Assembly: GCF_029433095.1 (NCBI RefSeq)
Contig: NZ_JARNTX010000004.1
Location: 124,001 to 188,000, forward strand
Direction of reading: 5' to 3'
Source of the DNA: Hymenobacter sp. YC55
Lineage (GTDB): Bacteria > Bacteroidota > Bacteroidia > Cytophagales > Hymenobacteraceae
Length of the DNA stretch: 64,000 nucleotides
Below, piece by piece: positions 17,163 through 25,909 of the stretch. How positions within the stretch are numbered: the stretch's first letter is position 1; every line of letters begins with the position of its first letter. Below the pieces are notes generated by a model. It was not told where the DNA came from and ran no database searches. It saw only the letters and a program-made list of their open reading frames with translations. Position numbers and translations under genes: made by a program.

Positions 17163-17837
17163 ATGTCAACAGAAACTGCGGCTTCCCCACTGCCAACCCC
17201 CACGCCTGCTAAAGCTCCTGAGAATGTGAAGCCTAAGCATAAAGGTTCGGCTCAATTATTCCAGAATCCTGTATTGGAGCGGCTTTCGCACACGCACATT
17301 GCGCTGCCGGTATCCATATTCGTTGTTACTGCGGCGGTTAGCCTGTACTATGGCATCACGCAGGGCTTCACAACCGGCTTAGCAGCTTTCGGGCAGTTTT
17401 TGGGTGGTTGGTTCTTGTTCACGTTTGCGGAGTATGCCATGCACCGCTACCTGTACCACATTCCAGCTACCACGCCGGGGCGTATCAAGTTTCAGTATAC
17501 CATGCACGGCGTCCATCACGAATTTCCCAAGGACAAGACTCGCTTGGCAATGCCCCCCATCATCACGGTGTTTGTGGCGTCGTTGCTGTTCTTTATTTTC
17601 CGATTCGTTTTTGGTAGCGCGGCCTTTGGCGTGCTAGCAGGCTTTGTGTTCGGCTATGCGCTCTACCTGTTTGTGCACTATGCCATTCACGTGTATGCCC
17701 CGCCAAAAAACTTCCTGAAAGTATGGTGGACGCACCACGCGCAGCACCACTATCGTCAAGATGAAATTGCCTTTGGCGTAAGCAGCACCCTCTGGGACCA
17801 TATCATCGGGACCATGCCCGAAAAATCGAAGAAGTAG
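17163..17837 (+). CDS. Fatty acid hydroxylase / sterol desaturase family protein
   Basis: This 224-residue integral membrane protein contains the diiron histidine boxes of the superfamily: HRYLYH, HGVHHEFPKD, HYAIHVY and HHAQHHYRQD. The spacing resembles fatty acid 2-hydroxylases, which make 2-hydroxy acyl chains for sphingolipids in some Bacteroidota; the substrate is an inference. The first ~30 residues are Ala/Pro-rich and soluble. The start at 17163 is favoured over 17133. A strong terminator follows. Confidence 0.85.
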   Translation: MSTETAASPLPTPTPAKAPENVKPKHKGSAQLFQNPVLERLSHTHIALPVSIFVVTAAVSLYYGITQGFTTGLAAFGQFLGGWFLFTFAEYAMHRYLYHIPATTPGRIKFQYTMHGVHHEFPKDKTRLAMPPIITVFVASLLFFIFRFVFGSAAFGVLAGFVFGYALYLFVHYAIHVYAPPKNFLKVWWTHHAQHHYRQDEIAFGVSSTLWDHIIGTMPEKSKK

Positions 17838-17854
17838 CCTTAGTGCCTTCTCTA

Positions 17855-17896
17855 ACAGAACGGCCTGCCAAGCATTTGGCAGGTCGTTCTGTTTTA
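17855..17896 (+). terminator. Rho-independent terminator of the hydroxylase gene
   Basis: A 17-bp stem (17855-17871 / 17876-17892) with one G-U pair and a 4-base loop is followed by TTT. Confidence 0.85.
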
Positions 17897-17999
17897 GGAT
17901 AGCAAAGTATCTGCTCGGCTTCATTAGTTGACCTGACGGCGCTACGTAACGCACCCATAGTGGAAGCATAGGGTGCTGACAATAGGATTGTAAACACAA

Positions 18000-18027
18000 A
18001 AGGCGGCTCCTATGCAAGAGCCGCCTT
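18000..18027 (-). terminator. Terminator of the small lipoprotein gene
   Basis: A perfect 10-bp stem (18000-18009 / 18018-18027) is followed by a T-rich run on the minus strand. Confidence 0.8.
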
Positions 18028-18051
18028 CTTATATGTATACTGGCCAGCGAC

Positions 18052-18225
18052 TTAGCGGCTGCGCATCTTGGTGACAATAAACCAAAGGAGCAAGACCACC
18101 AGGAAAACTACAATGAGGCCCGTCCATGCACCGGCTTTAAAAATAGAACCGATGGCGTCGCAGCTGCTAACAGTCAGCGACAAAGCAACGAGGCAAAAAG
18201 CGAGTAAAGGACGATAGGTGGTCAT
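18052..18225 (-). CDS. Small membrane lipoprotein
   Basis: This 57-residue protein has a signal-type hydrophobic segment ending in VSSC (lipobox, Cys about residue 22), then a second membrane helix of about 20 residues and a basic end, KMRSR. It would be tethered by lipid and span or embed in the membrane. The start at 18225 is chosen because the signal follows directly; 18273 is upstream in frame. Its own terminator supports it as a real gene. The function is unknown. Confidence 0.7.
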   Translation of the reverse strand: MTTYRPLLAFCLVALSLTVSSCDAIGSIFKAGAWTGLIVVFLVVLLLWFIVTKMRSR

Positions 18226-18432
18226 GGAAGCGTGGTTGAGGTAGGGAGAGGAAACAGCCCCCGTGCGGGGCACTACCCTAGATACTGTGTCCGTCAGAAA
18301 AAGTTGAGTTCAAACCCAACTCCTAACCCCAACCTAAACAGCAACATGAATTCAGCTACACGACGGAAAAGCGCTTTGTGAGCATCAAACTTGGTGCAGA
18401 TGTTCGGGCTGCTGGCGCCCTTGTAAGTCCGG

Positions 18433-19257
18433 CTATCGTACTGGCCGCCAGGTGAAGGTGAGGCCTGTGGCACCCTGGTTGTACATGGGCGAGAAGCTCG
18501 TGCCTTCTAGCAGCCGCGGCTTACGGCCCCAACGGTTGCGGTGCGAGAGGTAGGCTAAGTGCGCCGACAGGATACCGAGCCCAGCCCCCGCAAACACGTC
18601 GCTTTCCCAGTGTTTGTTGTTGAGCATGCGCAGTGCGGCTACGCTGGTGGCAATGCCGTACGCCCCGACGCCATACCACTGGCTTTTGTCGCGCAGTTCG
18701 GCGTGCACGATGCTAGCGGCGAGAAAGGCCTGTGCCGTGTGTCCCGATGGAAACGATTGGTTGTCAGAAGCGTCGGGCCTGGTAACGCCCGTAATACTCT
18801 TCAGGCCAAATACGGTGAGCAGCATAAAGCCTTCCGCTTTGCCAATGATAAGGAGCGTATTCAACCGGTCGTTGCGCGACTCGACGCCGGCTAGCGCTAC
18901 GGCTCCAAGCTCCAAATAAGGCGCGAAAATTAGGGCATCGTCGACGCGGGTGTGAAAGTTTGGGAAGTGCCGTCGGATGTCATTTCGGGCATCGTAGCTG
19001 CTGTAGAAGCCGTTGCCGTTGATGGTGCTGATGCCATATCCAACAAGTACGGCGGGTACTATAGTGGCCTTGAAGAGCTTGCCCTTGTACCAGGGCTTCG
19101 GCGTTGGGGCTGATACGGCTGTTGGATTCTCGAACTTGTGCAGCGTATCCGGGGCAGCAGCGGGTGGAGAAACTTGCGCCTGGACCGAAGAAAAAGAGCC
19201 GACGCAGAAGGTAAGTGCGGCAACCTGAGTGGTTAGAAAAGAACGTACTGAAAGCAC
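18433..19257 (-). CDS. PAP2-family phosphatase
   Basis: This 274-residue protein has the three PAP2 motifs: KSITGVTRP, then FPSGHTAQAF, then a block ending HWESDVFAGAGLG. It has an N-terminal signal or membrane segment ending VQAQ. Members dephosphorylate lipid phosphates such as undecaprenyl pyrophosphate or phosphatidic acid at the membrane; which substrate applies here is not visible. It is a single gene. Confidence 0.9.
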   Translation of the reverse strand: MLSVRSFLTTQVAALTFCVGSFSSVQAQVSPPAAAPDTLHKFENPTAVSAPTPKPWYKGKLFKATIVPAVLVGYGISTINGNGFYSSYDARNDIRRHFPNFHTRVDDALIFAPYLELGAVALAGVESRNDRLNTLLIIGKAEGFMLLTVFGLKSITGVTRPDASDNQSFPSGHTAQAFLAASIVHAELRDKSQWYGVGAYGIATSVAALRMLNNKHWESDVFAGAGLGILSAHLAYLSHRNRWGRKPRLLEGTSFSPMYNQGATGLTFTWRPVR

Positions 19258-19529
19258 TTCAAAAAATAGAAAGAGGTACTAGAAAAAGTGAAAAGTGTAC
19301 GGCCTCCCAAAAACAGCAGCTCTACCTGATCTAGTGGTAAATCAGTTAAAGCAAGCAGGTAGAGGTGCTAGGGGCTCGCCAATTTCGAAGCTACTGTTCC
19401 AAAATTGTGCATACACGCTGATGCTACGCGTTGGGAACGTAGTAGTTTCGGACGAGCTATGAGTCTGGCTTGCCAAAGCACAACCCTATCGGGTGTCAAC
19501 TAGCTAGCAATAGTAGAGCTTCTGAATGC

Positions 19530-20849
19530 TTAGGCATCCCGCCCAGCAGATGATGTGTTGTACAGCAGAAAATACCCGGCGGTACCTGCCAGCAACGAAG
19601 CGAGCAGAATGGCAAGCTTAGCTACAGCTTCTCCTTCCGAGTGCTCACCGAGAGCCAGCAACGTAATAAACAGCGACATTGTGAAGCCGATACCACCTAA
19701 AATGCCGGCTCCCCACAAGTGTCGCCACGAAACGTTGGGCGGCAAAGACGCCCACCCCAAGCGCACCGCCACCCACGACAGCGCCCCGATGCCTAGCGGT
19801 TTGCCCAGTACCAACCCGGCCATAATACCTAGCCCAAGAGGCGAAACCAACTGCCCGAACACGTTGGTATCAATGGCTAAGCTGGTATTGGCAAACGCGA
19901 AAAGTGGAATGATGCCAAACGACACCACGGAGTGCAACCGCTGTTCGAGCTTTTGGGCTGGCGAGCTAATCGTTTCGGCAAGGTGCTCTAGCTCTTCACT
20001 AATGGTCCGCGGATCAGCATTGGTGCCGTGGGCTTCGTCGCGCAGAAAGCGCAGCCGGTCGTCGAGCAGCCGCAACAGTTCCGGCCTATCCTGGCTGATG
20101 CGCGAGGGTACGGCGATAGCCAGGAGCACACCAGCCAGCGTGGCATGAACTCCCGACTCCAGCATGAAATACCACAAAAGCCCACCCAGAGGCAAGTAAA
20201 GCCAAAGACTAGGAATATTCAGTGTATTCAAGAGTAGTAGTACGCCCCAAGTGCCTAACGCCCAGTACAGATACATCAGATGAAGATCCTGGGTGTAGAA
20301 ACCAGCAATAACCAACACGGCGCCCAAATCATCGACAATAGCCAAGGCTGTGAGAAACACTTTCAGTCCTAAAGGCACGCGCGGACCCAGCAACTGCAGC
20401 ACCGCTAAGGCAAAGGCAATATCGGTAGCCATAGGAATGCCCCACCCCCCGGCCGTGGGCGTACCCCGGTTAAGCAGGTAATATACCAGCGCCGGTATCA
20501 ACATGCCTCCTAAGGCGCCCATAACGGGTAGCGCCGCCTGGCGTACCGAAGCTAGTTCGCCGTCCAGTACTTCTCGCTTTATTTCCAGCCCGACGATCAG
20601 GAAAAAAATCGTCATCAACCCGTCGTTGATCCAGTGTAGGAGGCTTTTGTCGAGCACGAAGCTGTTCAGCGAAATGCGCAGGTGCTGGTCCCAGAGCGCT
20701 GGGAAGTACTGGGCCGGGCCCCATTCCGTATTGGCGAGTATTAAGGCCAAGACAGCGCTGATCAGTAGCACTATACCTCCCGCTGCCTCGCGGCGAAAGA
20801 ATTCGGTGAAGGGTTGTACTAACGGGCGTATTATTTCGGCTACAGCCAT
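19530..20849 (-). CDS. nhaA: Na+/H+ antiporter NhaA
   Basis: This 439-residue inner-membrane antiporter exchanges external protons for internal sodium. Family signatures include FFRREAAGGIVLLISAVLAL at the N-terminus, MTIFFLIVGLEIKREVLDGE, GWGIPMATDIAFALAVL (with the transport Asp pair in the later LAIVDDLGAV), FALANTSLAI-like segment FAFANTSLAI and GILGGIGFTMSLFI. It is full length. A weak imperfect hairpin about 160 bases downstream (19315-19369) might end the transcript. Confidence 0.95.
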   Translation of the reverse strand: MAVAEIIRPLVQPFTEFFRREAAGGIVLLISAVLALILANTEWGPAQYFPALWDQHLRISLNSFVLDKSLLHWINDGLMTIFFLIVGLEIKREVLDGELASVRQAALPVMGALGGMLIPALVYYLLNRGTPTAGGWGIPMATDIAFALAVLQLLGPRVPLGLKVFLTALAIVDDLGAVLVIAGFYTQDLHLMYLYWALGTWGVLLLLNTLNIPSLWLYLPLGGLLWYFMLESGVHATLAGVLLAIAVPSRISQDRPELLRLLDDRLRFLRDEAHGTNADPRTISEELEHLAETISSPAQKLEQRLHSVVSFGIIPLFAFANTSLAIDTNVFGQLVSPLGLGIMAGLVLGKPLGIGALSWVAVRLGWASLPPNVSWRHLWGAGILGGIGFTMSLFITLLALGEHSEGEAVAKLAILLASLLAGTAGYFLLYNTSSAGRDA

Positions 20850-21096
20850 ACAGAACAGAAAATGATGCGTCCCGGCAAAGCAGGCGGACCAGATTAAAAA
20901 CCAAATGAGCCGTCATGCAAAGCACGAAAGATGCTCGCTAAAGCAACTGCACTTACGCAGTTACTACGTATCGGTACAAGGTACGTGCCGACGAGTGGTG
21001 GCTACTACGTCCACCTAAGCTTTGGCAGCTACCGTCAGAATGTACGTCCAGAGTATTTCGTGGAAAGGTAAGGCCGTTGGTTTCCACTATACGGTC

Positions 21097-21408
21097 TTAC
21101 CCACCCAGTCTACTCAACAAAACCAATATACTTGGCAGGGTGGTAAGCAGAAGACCAAGTACGAGAACAAATAAGCACCCTACTGCGAGCCACCAAGTAA
21201 GAAGCTGCTCGGGAGTTTCCGGTCGGGGCCACCAGAGCAGAAGAGGAAGAACCATCGGCAGCAAGCTGATACCCTGTGTGTACTGAGTTAACCGCAAACT
21301 CACACAAGTAATAACCGCAAGCAACGAGCCCGCCAACAGCAAGTACTGTTGCCAGCGGGGAAGATCTGGCACCGGTATCATGGCGAACCTCTGACTAACG
21401 CGACGCAT
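21097..21408 (-). CDS. Small membrane protein
   Basis: This 103-residue protein has three predicted membrane helices (roughly residues 20-38, 46-60 and 69-95). No family is recognised. It overlaps the upstream small gene by 14 bases, which suggests a two-gene unit. Confidence 0.5.
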   Translation of the reverse strand: MRRVSQRFAMIPVPDLPRWQQYLLLAGSLLAVITCVSLRLTQYTQGISLLPMVLPLLLWWPRPETPEQLLTWWLAVGCLFVLVLGLLLTTLPSILVLLSRLGG

Positions 21409-21607
21409 AGTGCCTGATATTCTGATAGATAAAGGGCCTATCTTCCGAAGGGAAAGCAGCGCGCAGCCCCGCTAGTAGCGTGTGGCATGCGCTTAAAGAA
21501 GAGGTGGCCGTAATTGACACAAAGGCCGCCACTAGGGGCAACCACTGAAAAGCACTGTTCTGGTAAATGGCTTTGTACTGCTTGACGTACTGAAAAGTAT
21601 GCTGCAT
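21395..21607 (-). CDS. Small hypothetical protein
   Basis: This 70-residue protein has one hydrophobic stretch (about 20-40) and a Cys-containing second half. The ATG at 21607 is chosen over 21646 because the upstream part looks random. It overlaps the next gene by 14 bases. It has no recognised family and may not be real. Confidence 0.4.
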   Translation of the reverse strand: MQHTFQYVKQYKAIYQNSAFQWLPLVAAFVSITATSSLSACHTLLAGLRAAFPSEDRPFIYQNIRHYASR

Positions 21608-21983
21608 AATATCACGCTGAGAAAAGGCAAAAGAATAGCTGCACACTTCTGGCGGGAAGTGGCAACAGGCTGTAAGGCGCCAGTCGTCAGGGTGGAGTGA
21701 GCTTGAAAATAATGCGAAAAGTAAAGGTTTATAATCCGGGTAATAGTAAAGATACGCAAACAGCTTTTAGATAGATATCGAGCACTGCTTCCTTAGGAAA
21801 GCCTGGACGTAGGGCAAGGGTTATTGCTTGGCTCTCGAATACAGCCCGATTGAGGTCTGCCTCAGAGTGGATTTGCAGCGCCGGAATTAGGTTGTGCGCA
21901 TCTACGAATCGAGCTTTGTACGGCAACTGTGCTTTGCGTATGCCTGCTGCTCTGAAGTTGCCGATGATCTTCCCTCTTGCCCC

Positions 21984-23339
21984 ATGCCTCAATCCAATAC
22001 CATCCTCCTCATCGACGACGAAAACAGTCTGCGCCAGTTGGTAGGTCGGGTGCTGGAACTGGAAGGCTACACCGTACTCATGGCTGCCAATGCCCAGCGT
22101 GGGCTAGAAATCCTGCGTGAACACACCTCAGATGTTTTGGTGGTGCTGTCGGACGTGAAGCTGCCCGACGGCCACGGGCTGAGCTTGTTGCCGCGCTACA
22201 AAGCGGTGGCCCCGCTAGCCGAGGTAATCCTGATGACGGCTTTCGGTACCATTGCCGATGGGGTGCAGGCCATGAAGTCGGGTGCCTTCGACTACCTCAC
22301 CAAAGGCGACTCCGATGACCAACTGGTAGTAGTAGTGGAGCGGGCCGCCGAAAAAGCCCGCCTCCAGCGCCGCGTAGCCGAGCTGGAAAAGCAACTGGCC
22401 TCGCAATTCACCTTCGATTCCATGATAGGCCACTCGGCGCCGCTGACGCAAGCCAAAGCACTAGCGTTGCGAGTAGCGCCTACCGACAGCACCGTGCTGC
22501 TGGAAGGACCCACGGGTTCCGGCAAAGAGTTGTTTGCGCAAGCCATTCATGCCGCCAGCCCGCGGCGCACCAAGCCGTTCGTAGCCGTTAATTGCAGCGC
22601 CTTTCCCAAGGATTTGCTGGAATCGGAGCTGCTAGGCTACCGCAAAGGTGCTTTCACGGGGGCGCTGGCCGATAAGCGTGGCCTGATGGAGGAAGCCAAC
22701 GGCGGGACGTTGTTTCTGGACGAAATAGGGGAGTTGCCGCTGGAGCTGCAAGCCAAGCTGCTGCGGGTGCTCGAAACGCAGAGCTTCACCAAAATCGGGG
22801 ATACCAAGCCCATATCCGTGAACGTGCGCATTGTGGCCGCCACCAACCGCAACCTGCGCCAGGAAGCCGAAGCCGGCCATTTCCGCCCCGACTTGTACTA
22901 TCGGTTGGCGGTGTTCACAGTAGCGGTGCCTGCGCTTAATGCCCGCCGCGAAGACATAGCGCCGTTGGCCGAGTACTTCCTGCACTTCTATGCCGCCAAG
23001 CTGCGTAAGCGCCTGCGCGGCATGGACCCGGAAGTACTTGCACAGCTCCGCCGCCACGACTGGCGCGGCAATGTGCGGGAACTGAAAAACGTGCTGGAAC
23101 GCGCCGCCATCCTCGCCGACACCGATACGCTAACCGTCGACGACCTGCCCACCGAGTTTCAGTATTTTGCAACGGAGCCAGTAGCCGATGAAGCCTCCGA
23201 CAAAACCCTCCGCACCCTAGAAAAACGCCAGATTCGAGTGGTGTTGCAAGAAACCGGCGGCAACAAAATGGAAGCCGCTCGTCAACTCGGTATTGGCACC
23301 AAAACGCTCTACCGCAAAATCCAAGAGTACGGCCTGTAG
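21984..23339 (+). CDS. Sigma-54-dependent response regulator (NtrC family)
   Basis: This 451-residue activator has a receiver domain (acidic pocket DD11-12, phospho-acceptor Asp57, Thr85 and Lys107), a AAA+ domain with Walker A GPTGSGKE at 175-182, the sigma-54-contacting GAFTGA at 222-227 and Walker B FLDEIGE, and a C-terminal Fis-type helix-turn-helix (NKMEAARQLGIGTKTLYRKI). The start at 21984 gives the standard receiver N-terminus. It stands at the head of the Kdp locus, followed by a repeat cassette and a strong terminator. It probably works with the histidine kinase at 32204, replacing the KdpE regulator known in other phyla. That pairing is an inference from position. Confidence 0.92.
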   Translation: MPQSNTILLIDDENSLRQLVGRVLELEGYTVLMAANAQRGLEILREHTSDVLVVLSDVKLPDGHGLSLLPRYKAVAPLAEVILMTAFGTIADGVQAMKSGAFDYLTKGDSDDQLVVVVERAAEKARLQRRVAELEKQLASQFTFDSMIGHSAPLTQAKALALRVAPTDSTVLLEGPTGSGKELFAQAIHAASPRRTKPFVAVNCSAFPKDLLESELLGYRKGAFTGALADKRGLMEEANGGTLFLDEIGELPLELQAKLLRVLETQSFTKIGDTKPISVNVRIVAATNRNLRQEAEAGHFRPDLYYRLAVFTVAVPALNARREDIAPLAEYFLHFYAAKLRKRLRGMDPEVLAQLRRHDWRGNVRELKNVLERAAILADTDTLTVDDLPTEFQYFATEPVADEASDKTLRTLEKRQIRVVLQETGGNKMEAARQLGIGTKTLYRKIQEYGL

Positions 23340-23356
23340 CGTTGCCACCAACACGC

Positions 23357-23712
23357 TGTAGAGGCACGACACTGCGCGTCTCAATGTTGAATAATCAGCA
23401 TGTCTACGTGTGAACTATATAACTAATTGCAAATCAAATTCATACAAAGCGTCATGCTGAGCGCAGTCGAAGCATCTCGCATGCTGACGTTGTACAAATG
23501 ATGTTGCCAAAGTAACTGTCATGCTGAGCGCAGCCGAAGCATCTCGCGTGCTGACGTTGCAATGGCAAGGGGTTTACTACACTAGCGAGATGCTTCGACT
23601 ACGGCTCCGCCTTCGCTCAGCATGACCGTCTTTCTTGGTGATACTCATATAAAGTAAGTAGTCCAGCTTAAAAAATCAGCAACGTCGAGACGCGAAGTGT
23701 CGTGTCTCTACA
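23357..23712. repeat. Outer 33-bp inverted repeat enclosing other repeats
   Basis: Arms 23357-23389 and 23680-23712 are inverted copies with about four mismatches. Between them lies the palindromic element at 23451-23626. The cassette sits between the stop of the NtrC-type gene and its terminator. Confidence 0.7.
23451..23626. repeat. REP-like palindromic repeat, family A (three units)
   Basis: Two direct copies of a ~42-base unit (23451-23493, 23518-23559) and one inverted copy (23580-23626) share the core GTCATGCTGAGCGCAG and GAAGCATCTCGC. The same unit recurs at 32046-32155 and 56749-56919, so it is a dispersed genomic repeat. Confidence 0.8.
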
Positions 23713-23720
23713 AATGGTTT

Positions 23721-23770
23721 AACCGGGTTATTCTGACCGACGCACCGGGTCAGAATAACCCGGTTTTTCT
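23721..23770 (+). terminator. Strong rho-independent terminator
   Basis: A perfect 18-bp stem (23721-23738 / 23748-23765) with a 9-base loop is followed by a T run. It lies 380 bases beyond the NtrC-type stop, after the repeat cassette, and separates the regulator from the kdp structural genes. Confidence 0.88.
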
Positions 23771-23909
23771 ATGTCCAGCCAACGCCTAATCCGATGGGGA
23801 TTAAATATAGGTATTGATAATCAAGCTGATACAGTGCATCTGGCTGGCAGGATTACAAACCGGGTCGGGATTGGCAAGAGGGAATGTGAACGTCAACAAT
23901 CTGGCACTT

Positions 23910-24005
23910 ATGGCACCTGCTCTTATGATTCCCTTGCTCACCGCGGCCGGCTGTGCTGGCTTCTGGCTCTTCTTTAAATCCATCGAGTTTTTCGACCACA
24001 TCTAG
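23910..24005 (+). CDS. Micro-ORF: 31-residue membrane protein before kdpF
   Basis: ATG at 23910 opens a 31-codon frame with a membrane helix (MIPLLTAAGCAGFWLFFKS) and a short charged end, IEFFDHI. It ends 14 bases before kdpF. A second in-frame ATG at 23925 would give 26 residues, the same length as KdpF. Position and hydrophobic design suggest an extra small Kdp subunit or a translated leader. No family is recognised with certainty and no computational score supports it here. Confidence 0.55.
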   Translation: MAPALMIPLLTAAGCAGFWLFFKSIEFFDHI

Positions 24006-24019
24006 CCCCGGCCTTCCCC

Positions 24020-24100
24020 ATGATGATTGCCCTTTTTGTCTTGTCGCTGGCCGTGTTTGGCTACCTGATTTACGTGCTGCTCAAGCCCGAACGATTCTAA
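24020..24100 (+). CDS. kdpF: Potassium-transporting ATPase subunit KdpF
   Basis: This 26-residue peptide (MMIALFVLSLAVFGYLIYV, then LLKPERF) has the single helix and the basic PE-[RK]-F tail typical of KdpF, the small stabilising subunit of the Kdp complex. It lies directly ahead of kdpA, separated by 83 bases, and follows the micro-ORF by 14 bases. Confidence 0.85.
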   Translation: MMIALFVLSLAVFGYLIYVLLKPERF

Positions 24101-24183
24101 TTTTTTGGGTTGCCCACGAGGAAGCGCCTTGGCCTCTACCACCTCGCTGAAGCCGGCAACCAGCCTCCGCATTTTCAACTGAT

Positions 24184-25884
24184 ATGAATTCTGAACTACT
24201 GGGCATCATCGGCATTTACCTGCTGACGCTGGTGTTAGCCATTCCGCTGGGCCGTTATCTGGCGCGCGTGTTCAAAAGCGAAAAGAACGCCCTGGATTTT
24301 CTGGCTCCTCTTGAACGGAGCGTGTTTCGCCTCTCGGGCATTGATGCCAAGCGTGACATGACCTGGCAGCAGCATATGGTGGCGCTGCTGACCATCAACC
24401 TGGTGTGGTTCCTGCTGGCCATGGTGGTGCTCTGTACCCAAGGCGCTTTGCCGCTCAACCCCGACGGCAACCCCTCCATGACGCCCGATCTGGCGTTCAA
24501 CACCGCCATTTCATTTCTGGTGAACTGCAACTTGCAGCACTACTCCGGCGAATCGGGGTTGAGCTACCTCTCGCAGATGGTGGTTATCACCTTCCTGCAA
24601 TTTGTGTCGGCGGCTACCGGTATTGCGGCAGCAGTGGTGGTAATCAACGCTTTGCAAACCCGCACCACCGATAAGCTGGGGAACCTCTACAACTACTTCG
24701 TGAAGAGCATCACACGGCTGCTACTGCCGGGCTCGTTGGTGGTGGCCCTGATTCTCGTGTTCAACGGCACCCCCATGACGTTGCAAGGCAAGCAGCCGCT
24801 TGTAACCGTGCAGGGCGACTCAGTGGCTGTATCGCGCGGGCCGGTGGCGGCTATGGTGGCTATTAAGGAGTTGGGTACCAACGGCGGCGGCTTCTTCGGG
24901 GCCAACTCGGCGCACCCGCTCGAAAACCCCAACTACCTCACCAACGCCACCGAAAACATTGCCCTGACCATCATCCCAATGGCTATGATTTTTGCGCTGG
25001 GTTTCTACCTGAAACGCCGCCGCTTGTCACTGATGATTTTCGGGGTGATGACCATTGGCTTTGTGGCGCTGCTGGCCCCTACGGTGTACTATGAGCTACA
25101 CGGCAACCCCGCCATCAGCCGCATGGGCATCGACCAAAGCCTAGGGGCGCTGGAAGGCAAGGAAATGCGCTTCGGTGCGGCGGCCTCCGCCTATTGGTCT
25201 ATCACCAACACGGTTATTAGCTGCGGCTCCATCAACTCCATGCACGATTCGTTTATGCCGATTTCGGGGCTGAGCCAACTGCTGGGCATGATGACCAACG
25301 CGTTTTACGGCGGCTGCGGCGTGGGCTTGCTCAACTTCTTCGCCTACCTCATCATTGCCGTGTTTGTGGCCGGGCTGATGGTGGGCCGCACGCCCGAGTT
25401 TTTGGGCAAGAAGATTGAAGCCCGCGAAATGAAAATTGCCGTCATCGTGACGCTGTTGCATCCGCTGCTGATTCTGGCGGGCACGGCCCTGGCTGCGCAC
25501 ACCTACGTGGGCAACCCCACCGAATACGCCGGCTGGCTGGCCAACCCTAGCTACCACGGCTTCTCGGAAATGCTCTACGAGTACACGTCCTCGGCCGCCA
25601 ACAACGGCTCGGGCTTCGAGGGCCTCGGCGACAACACGCCGTTCTGGAACATCACCACCGGCGTGGTGCTGCTCTTGTCGCGCTACCTGCCCATCATCGG
25701 GCCGGTAGCCATTGCCGGCCTGCTGGCCCGCAAAAAATACACCCCCGAAGGCGCCGGCACCCTCCCCGCCGACACGGCTACCTTCGGCGCTATGGTGCTG
25801 GCTGTCATCGTCATCATTGCCGCCCTGGCTTTCTTCCCCGCCTTGGCGCTAGGCCCGCTGGCCGAGCATTTCTCGCTGTATTAG
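24184..25884 (+). CDS. kdpA: Potassium-transporting ATPase subunit KdpA
   Basis: KdpA is the potassium-binding channel-like subunit of the high-affinity Kdp pump. The 566-residue protein has about ten helices and carries the pore-loop segments of the family, including the N-terminal ISFLVNCNLQHYSGES, the ELGTNGGGFFGANSAHPLENP filter and the later TSSAANNGSGFEGL. It is full length. It forms the head of the kdpA-B-C set, interrupted by an opposing gene before kdpB. Confidence 0.96.
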   Translation: MNSELLGIIGIYLLTLVLAIPLGRYLARVFKSEKNALDFLAPLERSVFRLSGIDAKRDMTWQQHMVALLTINLVWFLLAMVVLCTQGALPLNPDGNPSMTPDLAFNTAISFLVNCNLQHYSGESGLSYLSQMVVITFLQFVSAATGIAAAVVVINALQTRTTDKLGNLYNYFVKSITRLLLPGSLVVALILVFNGTPMTLQGKQPLVTVQGDSVAVSRGPVAAMVAIKELGTNGGGFFGANSAHPLENPNYLTNATENIALTIIPMAMIFALGFYLKRRRLSLMIFGVMTIGFVALLAPTVYYELHGNPAISRMGIDQSLGALEGKEMRFGAAASAYWSITNTVISCGSINSMHDSFMPISGLSQLLGMMTNAFYGGCGVGLLNFFAYLIIAVFVAGLMVGRTPEFLGKKIEAREMKIAVIVTLLHPLLILAGTALAAHTYVGNPTEYAGWLANPSYHGFSEMLYEYTSSAANNGSGFEGLGDNTPFWNITTGVVLLLSRYLPIIGPVAIAGLLARKKYTPEGAGTLPADTATFGAMVLAVIVIIAALAFFPALALGPLAEHFSLY

Positions 25885-25909
25885 CCAGTATCGAGTAGGG
25901 AGTATTGAG

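Noticed and set aside
21729..21992. An 87-codon minus-strand frame before the NtrC-type gene
   Set aside because: It overlaps the region that should hold the regulator's promoter and has no family features; kept out as unsupported.
23451..23626. CRISPR-like array of short repeats
   Set aside because: There are only three units, one of them inverted, with uneven spacing and no cas genes; the pattern is that of palindromic dispersed repeats.
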